DNA of 14,755 nt, taken from NCBI GenBank assembly GCA_003560175.1, contig PWIZ01000103.1:1-14755 (forward strand). The letters run 5' to 3'. This DNA comes from Halomonas sp. (GTDB lineage Bacteria > Pseudomonadota > Gammaproteobacteria > Pseudomonadales > Halomonadaceae). The notes under the pieces are model-generated. The model was not told the origin of the DNA. It did not search any database and saw nothing but the letters and a program-made list of their open reading frames with translations. Shown here piece by piece: positions 6,552 through 14,275 of the stretch (within the stretch, counting starts at the first letter, position 1; the number at the start of each line of letters is the position of its first letter). A program made the translations under genes and the position numbers.

Positions 6552-7709
6552 ATGCCACGCCGCTATCCGTTTGTCCCCTCACTGCTTGTGCTGGCCCTCG
6601 CAGGCCTGCCCATCTCCGGCCTTGCCGATGCCTGCCCCGCGCCCGGCCAGTGGCAGCGTGGCGGCGAGGCCCTGGACACCGCCGAGCTGATGGCCGAACT
6701 GGCCGAGCGCCGGGTGGTGCTGCTGGGCGAGCAGCACGAACGCCTGGCCCACCACCGCTGGCAGCTGCATACCCTGGCCGGTCTGCACGCCCGCGAGCCC
6801 CGGATGGCGATCGGCCTGGAGATGCTGCCCCGGGAGGCCCAGCCGGTACTGGACGCCTGGGTGGCCGGCGAGCTCGACGAGGCCGGCTTCCTGACCGAGA
6901 GCGACTGGCTGGGCGCCTGGGGCTACGACCCCGACTTCTACCTACCGATCCTGCACTTCGCGCGCATGCAGCGAATCCCGCTGCTGGCCCTCAACGTCAC
7001 CCCGGCGCTGCGCCAGCGGCTCACGACCGAGGGCTGGGAAGCGGTCCCCGCGGCGGAGCGCCACGGCCTCACGCCGCCAGCAGCGGCCTCGATGGGCTAC
7101 CGCGAGGCGCTGACCACGGTCTACGCCAACCACCCCAGCGAAGGCGAGTATGAGGCGGGCCTCGAGCGCTTCATCGATGCCCAGCTGGTCTGGGACCGCG
7201 CCATGGCCCAGGGGCTCGCCGAGGCCACCCAGGAAGCGGCACTGGTGGTGGGGCTGATCGGACAAGGGCATGTCAGCTACGGCCATGGCGTGCCCCATCA
7301 GCTAGCCGACCTGGGCATCGACGACGCCAGCAGCCTGCTGCCCTGGCAGCGGGACGACGACTGCGCCCCCCCGACGGGTCTGGCCGATGCGCTCTTCACC
7401 CTGGGCGACGAGGCCGCCTTCGAGCCCCCCGCCCCCCAGCGACTGGGCATCCTCATCGATGCCCACGAAGACGGGGTGCGGGTGCTCGGTGTGGGCGAGA
7501 AAAGCCTGGCCGAGGAGCTGGGCCTCGCCGAGGGCGACCTGATCGTTGAGGCCGCCGGCCGCCCGGTGCGCCGCCCCGGCGAGCTGACCGATCTGGTGCG
7601 GCGCCAGACTCCGGGCACCCTGCTGCCGCTGACCGTCACCCGCAACGGCGACACCGAGGAGCTGCTGGCCCGCTTCCCGCTGCGCGGCGAGGCGCCCCAA
7701 GCGCCATGA
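6552..7709 (+). CDS. Secreted ChaN-domain protein with C-terminal PDZ domain
   Basis: The 385-residue protein has a signal peptide (hydrophobic core 8-22, ADA before Cys28). The site lacks a canonical lipobox, so it is probably soluble in the periplasm, although ChaN of Campylobacter is a lipoprotein. Residues about 38-268 form the ChaN/DUF399 domain, a haem-binding uptake family distantly related to Tiki/EreA-like hydrolases. Conserved landmarks are VVLLGEQHERLAHH (Glu60, His62, His67/68), the GLEML segment with Glu90, LALNV (145-149) and GQGHV with His240. Residues about 290-378 form a PDZ domain (VLGVGEKSLAEELGLAEGDLI in two parts, then a betaB-like ELLARF strand). The ATG has AGGAG five bases upstream. 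The stop overlaps the next start (ATGA), so the peptidase is translationally coupled. Whether it handles haem or acts as a hydrolase is undecided. Confidence 0.87.
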   Translation: MPRRYPFVPSLLVLALAGLPISGLADACPAPGQWQRGGEALDTAELMAELAERRVVLLGEQHERLAHHRWQLHTLAGLHAREPRMAIGLEMLPREAQPVLDAWVAGELDEAGFLTESDWLGAWGYDPDFYLPILHFARMQRIPLLALNVTPALRQRLTTEGWEAVPAAERHGLTPPAAASMGYREALTTVYANHPSEGEYEAGLERFIDAQLVWDRAMAQGLAEATQEAALVVGLIGQGHVSYGHGVPHQLADLGIDDASSLLPWQRDDDCAPPTGLADALFTLGDEAAFEPPAPQRLGILIDAHEDGVRVLGVGEKSLAEELGLAEGDLIVEAAGRPVRRPGELTDLVRRQTPGTLLPLTVTRNGDTEELLARFPLRGEAPQAP

Positions 7710-9637
7710 AGAGGCTGACCTGGACCCTGCTCGTCGCCCTGCTGGCCTCTCCCGCCTGGGGGGAGCCACCCGACGCCGAGCGCCAGCTGACGCTGCGCCT
7801 CGATCCCGCCGAACAGCAGCTGATCGGCGAGCTGGTCCAGCCGCTGCCCGATGGCGGGCGCTTCGCGCTGCTCGAGGGGCTCGCCGTCAGCGAGGCCCTC
7901 TGCGGCGACCAGGCCCTGGCGCTGAGGCGGGATGGCGACGGCCACTGGGAGGTGCCGCCCTGCGACGCCACCTTGACCCTGAGCTGGCAGGGGACGCTGC
8001 CGGCACCAGGACGGGAGTCGCGCCACGGACTCGGCGAGGCCGGCACCTTCCTGCCCACCCGCGGCGGCTGGTATCCCCATCTGGTCGAGAGCGCCGGGCC
8101 GCTTTCGCTCGAGATTCACACGCCTCCCGGACAGCGCGCGGTGGGCAGCGGCTCCCATGTGGAGGAAGCGGAGACCGAGAACGGCCTGCGGGCGCGCTTC
8201 CACCACCCCCATACCCGCGAGGTGGAGATCGCCGCCGGCCCCTGGCAGCTGCGCGAGCGCCAGGTCGACGGCGTGACCCTGCGCGTGCTCTTCCCCGAGG
8301 CCCTGGACGCCGCCTTCGGCGAGACCTATCTGGCGCGGGCGGCACACCACCTCGCCGCCTTCCGGGCGCAACTGGGCCGCCTCCCCTTCGAGAGCTTCAG
8401 CATCGCCGCCTCGCCGGCGCCGGTGGGGCTGGCCTTCCCCGGCTTCACCCTGCTCGGCGAGCGCGTCATCCCCCTGCCCTTCATTCCCGACACCTCGCTG
8501 CCCCACGAGATCATGCACGCCTGGTGGGGCGCCGGGGTCCAGGTGGACTACGCCGACGGCAACTGGGCCGAGGCGCTCACCACCTATCTGGCCGACCACG
8601 CCGTAGCCGAGGCCGCCGGCGAGGCTAGCGACCTGCGCCGAGGCTGGCTGCTGGATCTGGCTGCCCTCCCCGCGGACCGCGAGCCGACCCTGCGCGAGTT
8701 TCGCGGCGCCCCCGACCCGGCGGGCCGCCTGATCGGCTACCAGCATGGCGCCCTGCTCTTCCATCTACTGCGCCAGCGGCTGGGCGACGCCAGCTTCGAC
8801 GCCGGCCTGCGTGCCTTCGCCGAGCGCTGGATGCACCGCACCGCCGACTGGCAGGCGCTGGAGGCCGCCTTCAGCGATGCCGCCGGCGAGGATCTCGCCC
8901 CCTTCTTCGCCGCCTGGCGCGACCGCCCCGGTCGCCCCGAACTCGCCCTCGAAGCGGTGCGCTTCGAACCCGGCCCGGGCGGCGGCTGGCTGCAAGGCGA
9001 GCTGGTCCAGCGCGGTGAGCACGCCCCCTGGCCCCTGGATGTGCCCCTGGTGGTGGAGACGGAAGATGGACCGGTGACGCTGACCCAGCGCATGGAGGGT
9101 GAGCGCCAACCCTTCGCCCTGCCGCTGACGGAGCGCCCCCGAGCGCTCGAGGTCGACCCCGACGCCCAGCTGCTGCGCCATCCCGGCAAGCTGCCCAGCG
9201 TGCTGCGCCGGCTGCTGCTGGACACCGACACCAGGCTCGTGGCCCTGGCACCGGCGCTGGAGCCGCTGGCCGAACGCGCCCTGGGCCGCCGGCTCGAGAC
9301 GCGGCCCGCCGAAGCCGGGCTGGATGACGCCCCTCCGCTGCTGGTGGTCGGCACCACGGAGGAGGTCGCCGCGTGGCGTCGGGAGCGGGGCCTCGCCCCC
9401 CCGCCGGCGCCCCGGGATGGGTTCGAACAGGCCGGTCGGGCAAGGATCTGGATGCACCCCGAGCACCCCATCGGCCTGCTCAGCGGCGACGACCCAGAGG
9501 CGCTGGCCATGCTCGCCGCGAGGCTGCGCCACCACGGCCAGCGCAGCCACCTGGTGCTCGACGAGGAGGGCGAGACCCGCGACGCCGGCACCTGGCCGAC
9601 GGAAGAGAATCCCCTGCGGATGGAGTTCACCCAATAA
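7706..9637 (+). CDS. Secreted M1-like (gluzincin) zinc metallopeptidase
   Basis: The 643-residue periplasmic protein starts with a signal peptide (about 1-19, ending PAWG). The catalytic site is H267-E-I-M-H271, with the third zinc ligand Glu289 in NWAEALTTY, 18 residues after His271, as in gluzincins. Tyr345 in GYQHGALLFHLL fits the transition-state tyrosine and following helix of M1 peptidases. The exopeptidase GAMEN motif before the active site is not visible; GLAFPGFTLLGE stands in its place. Residues about 25-195 form an all-beta N-terminal domain, with Cys66 and Cys86 able to form a disulfide. The C-terminal region after about 415 begins with a beta-rich domain. The start overlaps the stop of the ChaN-PDZ gene and lacks a strong Shine-Dalgarno, pointing to coupling. 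The M1-like assignment is solid, but the substrate is unknown and endo- rather than aminopeptidase action is possible. Confidence 0.85.
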   Translation: MKRLTWTLLVALLASPAWGEPPDAERQLTLRLDPAEQQLIGELVQPLPDGGRFALLEGLAVSEALCGDQALALRRDGDGHWEVPPCDATLTLSWQGTLPAPGRESRHGLGEAGTFLPTRGGWYPHLVESAGPLSLEIHTPPGQRAVGSGSHVEEAETENGLRARFHHPHTREVEIAAGPWQLRERQVDGVTLRVLFPEALDAAFGETYLARAAHHLAAFRAQLGRLPFESFSIAASPAPVGLAFPGFTLLGERVIPLPFIPDTSLPHEIMHAWWGAGVQVDYADGNWAEALTTYLADHAVAEAAGEASDLRRGWLLDLAALPADREPTLREFRGAPDPAGRLIGYQHGALLFHLLRQRLGDASFDAGLRAFAERWMHRTADWQALEAAFSDAAGEDLAPFFAAWRDRPGRPELALEAVRFEPGPGGGWLQGELVQRGEHAPWPLDVPLVVETEDGPVTLTQRMEGERQPFALPLTERPRALEVDPDAQLLRHPGKLPSVLRRLLLDTDTRLVALAPALEPLAERALGRRLETRPAEAGLDDAPPLLVVGTTEEVAAWRRERGLAPPPAPRDGFEQAGRARIWMHPEHPIGLLSGDDPEALAMLAARLRHHGQRSHLVLDEEGETRDAGTWPTEENPLRMEFTQ

Positions 9638-9716
9638 GGGCCAGGGATGGCCAGCCGCGGCCCAGGCAGGCATCATGGGCGCCATTTCCTTCACCGTTCC
9701 GAGGTCAATCACCCTG

Positions 9717-10127
9717 ATGCGAATCATCATCCGCACCTTCTTTCGCGGCCTGCGCCTAGTGCTGGCGCCGGTCGTGCTGATCGCCGAGAAACTCTCCACC
9801 CCGCAATCCGTCGAGCGCACCCCCGAGGAGCAGGCCGAGGTCGACCGCGCCTGCGAGAGCCTCGCCCTCTACCAGTTCCGCACCTGCCCCTTCTGCGTCA
9901 AGGTGCGCAAGGAGATCGCCCGCCTGGGCCTGAAGATCGAAGTGCGCGACGCTCAGCTCCATCCGGAGCATCGCCAGGCCCTCGCCGAGGGCGGCGGCCG
10001 CATCAAGGTTCCCTGCCTGAAGATCACCCAGGACGATGGCAGTGAAGAGTGGCTCTACGAGTCCGACGCCATCAACGCCTGGCTACACAAGCGCTTCGGC
10101 GCCGCGTCTCAGGGAACCGCTCAGTAG
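9717..10127 (+). CDS. Membrane-anchored glutaredoxin / GST N-terminal domain protein
   Basis: The 136-residue protein starts with a basic then hydrophobic stretch (IIIRTFFRGLRLVLAPVVLI, about 3-22) that probably anchors it in the inner membrane. A thioredoxin-fold domain follows from about residue 50. Its LYQFRTCPFCVKVRK strand-helix holds the redox pair C57-P-F-C60. KVPCLKI (about 96-102) supplies the cis-proline expected in glutaredoxins, and YESDAINAWL is the usual C-terminal helix. It likely reduces disulfides or glutathione adducts at the membrane. I chose ATG 9717; an in-frame ATG at 9675 would add 14 residues and has a poor ribosome site, though the 9717 site (GAGG twelve bases upstream) is not ideal either. 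The gene follows the metallopeptidase by 79 bp. Its last 56 bp overlap the convergent PH-domain gene. Confidence 0.85.
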   Translation: MRIIIRTFFRGLRLVLAPVVLIAEKLSTPQSVERTPEEQAEVDRACESLALYQFRTCPFCVKVRKEIARLGLKIEVRDAQLHPEHRQALAEGGGRIKVPCLKITQDDGSEEWLYESDAINAWLHKRFGAASQGTAQ

Positions 10128-11655
10128 CGCTCTCCACGCTGGCCAACAGCTGGTCGGCCAGCGCCCTGGCCAGGGGCTCCTCGAGAAAGGGCAGCGTCAG
10201 CCGACCATTGGCCACCTGGAGCTCCAGGGTGGCCAGGCTCCGCCGGCGCTGCAGCCAGCTCTGCCGGAGGGAAAGCGATATCAGGTGCGGCAGGGGGAAG
10301 ACGCTAGTGCGTTGGCCCCAGAGGCCCTGACGCACGTAGAGGTAGGCCCCCCGCCGCGCCCAGCCCAGCGCCCGCCAGCGCAGCTCGGCCGCGCCGCCCC
10401 CCAGCCCCACCAGGCTGGCGGCCAGCATCGCCCAGCCCCAGGGCGGTAACGGCGGTGCCCCCACCAGCAAGATCAGCCCCCCCACGCCCGCGCCTAGCCC
10501 CAGCAGGATGCGCAGCCACAGCACGCGCCGATAGAGGCGGCTCACCCGCGACAGCGGCGGCAAGCGGTCGCCACCCGGCCACAGCTCTCCGATCAGCCTC
10601 TCGCTCTCGGTCAGGGTCAATCCCGGCACCAGGAAGCGCCGCGACTCAGCGGCGCCACCGCCCTGGGACCCGAACTGATGGCAGACCAGATACCCGCGTC
10701 CCAGCAGGCGGCCCAGGCCGGTCTGGACCCACTCCACCACCTGCAGGCGCGCCAGCGAAAGCGCCTGCTCCTGGCGATGGAAGAGGCCGCTGACCTGGAC
10801 CTGGCGTTCGCCGTCGTCACGCAGCACATAGCCGTGGAAGCGCCACCAGGCCGCCAGCACCGCCAGGGCGGCCAGCACCAGCAGGACAGCGACCAGGCCG
10901 AGCCCCACCGCCACCAGCGGCGAGGCGGGCAGCCAGGCCAGGAGGTCGAGCTGCGGCAGACGATCATGCAGCCAGCGCTCGAGGGGCCGCACCAGCGGCG
11001 AGAGCACGGCGGCGATCACATAGATCGAACGGCTGGTCAGGCCGTGCAGCGCCAGGGCGCGGGGGGGGAGGGCATAGCGCACCCGCGACGCGGACGGAGC
11101 TACGGCATCGGGCTCGCCGGTGAGCCCCTCGACCGGCGCCTCACCCCGGTCGTTGCCCGGGCCGTCCGCCTGGAGCCGTCGACCCAGCGCATCCGCCTGC
11201 CCGCGCCGGATGCCGGGCAGCTCGATGCGCGAAGCCTCGCCGGCCAGGGTCTCGACCTGCCACTGCACCACGTCGAAGGGGCGCAGGTAGAGCGGCTGGT
11301 GCACGGCGATATGCTGAACATGGCGGGCCGCCACCTTGAACTCGCGGTGCTCGAAGAGCCCCTTCTGGATGACCAGCACGTCCTCGTCGAGACGAAAACG
11401 GAAGCGGCGATAGTAGAGCAGGCAGAGCGCTCCCCCCAGCAGCAGCAGCAGCGCCGCCGCCCCGCCCACTTCACGCCACCCGATGTGCTCTACCAGCGTC
11501 AGCCCGGCCACCGCCGCGAGCAGCAGCGGCAGGTGCTGGCGCACCAGGGAGAGACCGGCCGTGACCAGCATCAGCCCCATCGCCCAGGGAGAGAGCCGCT
11601 GCCAGTCGGTCAGGGCGCGTTCGTCGGACGCCGGCGGCTCGCCCTCCTCGCTCAT
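10072..11655 (-). CDS. YdbT-like membrane protein with three bacterial PH (bPH2) domains
   Basis: The 527-residue protein matches the YdbT type: three bPH2 domains alternate with pairs of membrane segments. The domains lie at about 85-160 (FRFRLDEDVLVIQKGLF-type start), 272-345 (GYVLRDDGERQVQVSGLF in two parts) and 430-505 (RRGAYLYVRQGLWGQRT). Each is preceded by hydrophobic stretches near 24-37 and 66-81, 209-222 and 246-270, and 378-400 and 405-420. A flexible Gly/Ala/Pro-rich linker lies at 163-190. The molecular role of YdbS/YdbT proteins is not established. A strong GGAGGAG lies five bases upstream of the ATG, and the start also overlaps the upstream YdbS-like stop (ATGA). The 3' end overlaps the glutaredoxin gene on the other strand; the last 20 or so residues (RFPETRRRSACVARR) look like a non-conserved tail. 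Confidence 0.85.
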   Translation of the reverse strand: MSEEGEPPASDERALTDWQRLSPWAMGLMLVTAGLSLVRQHLPLLLAAVAGLTLVEHIGWREVGGAAALLLLLGGALCLLYYRRFRFRLDEDVLVIQKGLFEHREFKVAARHVQHIAVHQPLYLRPFDVVQWQVETLAGEASRIELPGIRRGQADALGRRLQADGPGNDRGEAPVEGLTGEPDAVAPSASRVRYALPPRALALHGLTSRSIYVIAAVLSPLVRPLERWLHDRLPQLDLLAWLPASPLVAVGLGLVAVLLVLAALAVLAAWWRFHGYVLRDDGERQVQVSGLFHRQEQALSLARLQVVEWVQTGLGRLLGRGYLVCHQFGSQGGGAAESRRFLVPGLTLTESERLIGELWPGGDRLPPLSRVSRLYRRVLWLRILLGLGAGVGGLILLVGAPPLPPWGWAMLAASLVGLGGGAAELRWRALGWARRGAYLYVRQGLWGQRTSVFPLPHLISLSLRQSWLQRRRSLATLELQVANGRLTLPFLEEPLARALADQLLASVESATERFPETRRRSACVARR

Positions 11656-12194
11656 GGTGACTCCTCCGTCTGGCGTGGCTCCGGTGGCGTGCCGCTCAAA
11701 CGAGCCAGAAGATGCTGCTTGACCGCCTCGGCACGCTGCGTCGGCAGCCCTTCCAGCACCAGGTCGGCGCCTCGCCCGCCGGCGGTGAAACAGGCCAATC
11801 GCACCAGACCGAAGGCGCGCTCGACCGGGTTGCTGAGGGACTCGACGTGTTGCAGGCGCACCAGGGGCAGCACCTGGGTACGGCGAACCAGCAGGCCGCG
11901 GCGATAGATCAGGTCATGCTCGCGGAGCCCGTAGGCCCGGCGACGCGCCTCGACCCAGCCCAGCGTCATGGCGATCAGGCCCAGCCCGCCCGCCCCGGCG
12001 GCAAGCCAGGGCTGCCATAGGGCCAGCGCCTCGTCGCGGACCGGAAACAGCAGCACCACCGCGGTGATCAGCAGCCAGCGCACCAGCACCAAGATCGCCT
12101 GGCAGGGTGCCAGGCGCGGCGATACCGGCGTCAGCGGCACCGCGGCGAGGCTCGGCAACGCCTCCGGATCGATGGCCTCATTGTGAAACGTCAT
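11652..12194 (-). CDS. YdbS-like bacterial PH-domain membrane protein
   Basis: The 180-residue protein has two membrane segments (about 33-50 and 62-79) and one bPH2 domain (about 85-163), recognised by AYGLREHDLIYRRGLL, a VLPLVRLQHVESLSNPVERAFGL segment and the closing TAGGRGADLVLEGL strands. This is the usual YdbS partner of YdbT; the two are found side by side in many bacteria and probably form a membrane complex, function unknown. The start at 12194 is set by GGGGAGGG seven bases upstream. The frame extends further upstream, but that part lies inside the ATPase gene and has no family resemblance. Its first 17 bases overlap the 3' end of the ABC ATPase gene, so it is probably co-transcribed with the transporter. 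Its stop overlaps the YdbT-like start by four bases. Confidence 0.85.
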   Translation of the reverse strand: MTFHNEAIDPEALPSLAAVPLTPVSPRLAPCQAILVLVRWLLITAVVLLFPVRDEALALWQPWLAAGAGGLGLIAMTLGWVEARRRAYGLREHDLIYRRGLLVRRTQVLPLVRLQHVESLSNPVERAFGLVRLACFTAGGRGADLVLEGLPTQRAEAVKQHLLARLSGTPPEPRQTEESP

Positions 12195-13245
12195 GGACTG
12201 GCCCTCCCCGGCCGGAGGCTTGCCGGCCGTCGATGATGATGGAGTGATTCGGGTCCTCCGCGCCCGGGTCATGCAGCCAGCAGGCCGCCCGATGGCCCGG
12301 GCGCGGGGTGAAGTCCGGGGGCACCTCCCGATCGCAGAGCCCCGGCATGGCACTGGGACAGCGCGGGTGGAAACGACACCCGGCCGGCGGATCGATCAGG
12401 CTCGGCGGCTCCCCCCCGGGCACCTCCCGCAGGCGGGTGGCGTTGGCGGCGTCCGGGTCGGAGAGCGCGGCCAGCAGCGCCCGGGTGTAGGGGTGCTGGG
12501 GCGCATCGAGCAGGTCGTTCACCGGGGCGCTCTCCACCACCTTACCGGCGTAGAGCACGAAGATGCGCTCGGCGTAGTGGCGCACCGTGGTCAGGTCGTG
12601 GGTCACGAAGGCCAGGGTCAGCCCCCGTCGGCGCTGGATACCCTGCAGCAGTTCGAGGATCTCCACCCGCACCGAGGCATCGAGCATCGACACCGGCTCG
12701 TCGGCGATCACCAGGGCGGGCTCGAGGATCAGCGCCCGGGCGATCACCACCCGCTGCTGCTGGCCGCCGCTGAGCATGTGCGGAAACTTGCCCAGATATT
12801 CCTCCACCGGGGTCAGCCGCACCTCCGCCAGGGCCGCGCGGATGCGTCGCTCGCGCTCGGCGCGGTCGCTTACGCCATGCACCTTGAGCGGCTCGGCAAG
12901 AATGCGCCGCACGTCCAGAAACGGCGGCAGCGCCCCGAAGGGGTCCTGCTGCACATAGCCCACCCTGGCCCGGTAGGCCTTGAGCGCGGCGCTCTTCAGC
13001 CCGGCCAGGGAGACCCCCTCGAAGCGCACCTCGCCCAGGGTCGGGCGGTGCAGACCCAGCAGGGTGCGCACCAGGGTGCTCTTGCCGCAGCCGCTCTCGC
13101 CGACGAAGGCCACCGCCTCGCCCCGGGCCAGGGTAAAGCTGACATCGTCCACGGCGCGCACCGCCCCCACCCGCAGAAAGCCCCACTGACGGAGCTCGAA
13201 CCAGGTGTGCAGGCCCTGGGCTTCCACCAGCGGCGTCTCAGCCAT
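12178..13245 (-). CDS. Oligopeptide/dipeptide-type ABC transporter ATPase (DppF/OppF-like)
   Basis: The 355-residue cytoplasmic ATPase powers import of peptides or related small molecules with the permeases encoded upstream. It has Walker A GESGCGKS (49-56), a Q-loop at VQQD (98-101), the signature LSGGQQQR (158-165), Walker B LVIADE (178-183), a variant D-loop region DEPVSMLD and the switch His216. The C-terminal extension of the Opp/Dpp class contains C290, C296, C304 and C322 ([16 protein letters not shown] then ACWLH). Such cysteines bind an iron-sulfur cluster in some studied homologues. The start at 13245 has a near-perfect AAGGAGGT four bases upstream; a longer frame to 13335 is rejected. 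It overlaps the upstream ATPase gene by eight bases and the YdbS-like gene by 17. The residues after about 330 appear to be a non-conserved tail. The substrate is not determined. Confidence 0.92.
   Translation of the reverse strand: MAETPLVEAQGLHTWFELRQWGFLRVGAVRAVDDVSFTLARGEAVAFVGESGCGKSTLVRTLLGLHRPTLGEVRFEGVSLAGLKSAALKAYRARVGYVQQDPFGALPPFLDVRRILAEPLKVHGVSDRAERERRIRAALAEVRLTPVEEYLGKFPHMLSGGQQQRVVIARALILEPALVIADEPVSMLDASVRVEILELLQGIQRRRGLTLAFVTHDLTTVRHYAERIFVLYAGKVVESAPVNDLLDAPQHPYTRALLAALSDPDAANATRLREVPGGEPPSLIDPPAGCRFHPRCPSAMPGLCDREVPPDFTPRPGHRAACWLHDPGAEDPNHSIIIDGRQASGRGGPVHDVSQ
12202..12209 (-). promoter_or_regulatory. Ribosome binding site for the YdbS-like gene inside the ATPase gene
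   Basis: GGGGAGGG on the - strand lies seven bases before the ATG at 12194. It fixes the start and lies within the last codons of the upstream ATPase gene. Confidence 0.6.
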
Positions 13246-14275
13246 GCCCACCTCCTTCGTTCGGCTCATGCAGCCAGCAGCGCACCCGATGGCGGCTCTT
13301 GGTCGCCCCCTCGAGGGCGCCCCCTCCCGGAACAAACGCCGACGGCGACTCGGCGCAGCGGGCGAAGCGGTCGGGGCAGCGGGCGGCGAAGCGACAACCG
13401 GTTGGCGGGTCGAGCAGGCTCGGCGGCTGGCCGGGAATGGCCCGCGGCCGCTCGCGCTCGTGGAGCCGCGGCACGCTTTTCATCAGCAGCCGCGAATAGG
13501 GGTGGGCCGGCTCGCCGAAGAAGCGCGCCGCGCTGCACGCCTCCACCAGCTCGCCGGCATACATCAGCGCCACCCGGTCGGCCAGCTCGCTGGAGGTGGC
13601 CACGTCGTGGGTGATCAGGATAAAGCTGGTGCCCTGCTCCGCCTTGATCTCCTTGAGCACGTTCATGATCGCCGCCTGGGTCAGCACGTCTAGCGCCGAG
13701 GTGGGCTCATCGAGGATCACCAGCTCCGGCTCCGCCACCAGCGCCATGGCCAGCACCGCCCGCTGACGCATGCCGCCGGAGAGCTCGAAAGGGTAACGTG
13801 CCATGAAATCCAGGGGCAGCCCCACCCGCTGGAACACCTCGGCGGCGCGCTCGATCGCCCGTCGCCTGGGCCAGCGCTTCAGTTCGCGCAGCGGCTCGGC
13901 CACCTGCTCGCCTACCTTGACCACCGGGTTGAGAGCGTTCATGGAGGCCTGCATCACCAGCGCAATGCGCGACCACTGCACCTCGCGGCGGAAGCGCTCG
14001 TCGGAGAGCTCGCTGATCGGGGTCTCCCCCAGCCACACCCGACCGCTGTGATGGGCCAGGTTGCGCGGCAACAGCCGCATCAGCGCTCGAGCCAGCGAGC
14101 TCTTGCCGCAGCCCGACTCGCCGAGGATCACCAGCGCCTCGCCGCGCTTCACGTCGAAACTCACCCCGTCCACGGCACGCACCGCGCCACCCCGGGTGCG
14201 ATAGTGCAGCGTCAGGTCCTCGACGCTGAGCAGGGGCTCTCCCGACACAAACCCTCCCTGCAACGAGCTCTGCAT
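13238..14275 (-). CDS. Oligopeptide/dipeptide-type ABC transporter ATPase (DppD/OppD-like)
   Basis: The 345-residue ATPase partners the DppF-like subunit to energise a Dpp/Opp-type importer. Landmarks are Walker A GESGCGKS (52-59), Q-loop Gln109 in VMQASMNALNP, signature LSGGMRQR (165-172), Walker B LVILDE (185-190) with DEPTSALD, and switch His223. The C-terminal class extension holds C294, C300, C307 and C333 (GCRFAARC, RFARC, CWLHEP). The ATG at 14275 has AAGGAG six bases upstream and overlaps the permease stop as TGATG, so the two are coupled. The gene extends past the start of the next ATPase by eight bases. These tight joins show a single operon in the order permease, DppD-like, DppF-like. 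Substrate may be peptides, but oligosaccharide importers of this class have similar ATPases. Confidence 0.93.
   Translation of the reverse strand: MQSSLQGGFVSGEPLLSVEDLTLHYRTRGGAVRAVDGVSFDVKRGEALVILGESGCGKSSLARALMRLLPRNLAHHSGRVWLGETPISELSDERFRREVQWSRIALVMQASMNALNPVVKVGEQVAEPLRELKRWPRRRAIERAAEVFQRVGLPLDFMARYPFELSGGMRQRAVLAMALVAEPELVILDEPTSALDVLTQAAIMNVLKEIKAEQGTSFILITHDVATSSELADRVALMYAGELVEACSAARFFGEPAHPYSRLLMKSVPRLHERERPRAIPGQPPSLLDPPTGCRFAARCPDRFARCAESPSAFVPGGGALEGATKSRHRVRCWLHEPNEGGGHG
13250..13257 (-). promoter_or_regulatory. Strong ribosome binding site of the second ATPase gene
   Basis: AAGGAGGT on the - strand, four bases before the ATG at 13245, sits inside the last codons of the upstream ATPase gene. 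It decides the start over upstream in-frame ATGs. Confidence 0.75.

Noticed and set aside
7298..8764. 488-codon open frame on the - strand
   Set aside because: It lies antisense to the ChaN-PDZ and metallopeptidase genes, is rich in Gly, Gln, Ala and Arg without any domain, and is explained by GC-rich third positions on the other strand.
8765..9820. 351-codon open frame on the - strand
   Set aside because: It is antisense to the metallopeptidase C-terminal region, of low complexity, with no ribosome site or motif.
12266..13285. Near-identical stretch TCATGCAGCCAGCA at about 12269 and 13266
   Set aside because: It encodes the equivalent CWLH region in the two paralogous ATPases, so it reflects paralogy rather than a repeat element or att site.
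10678..13614. Long + strand frames (10678-11907 and 12193-13614)
   Set aside because: They are antisense to the PH-domain and ATPase genes, whose families are clear, and show no recognisable domain.
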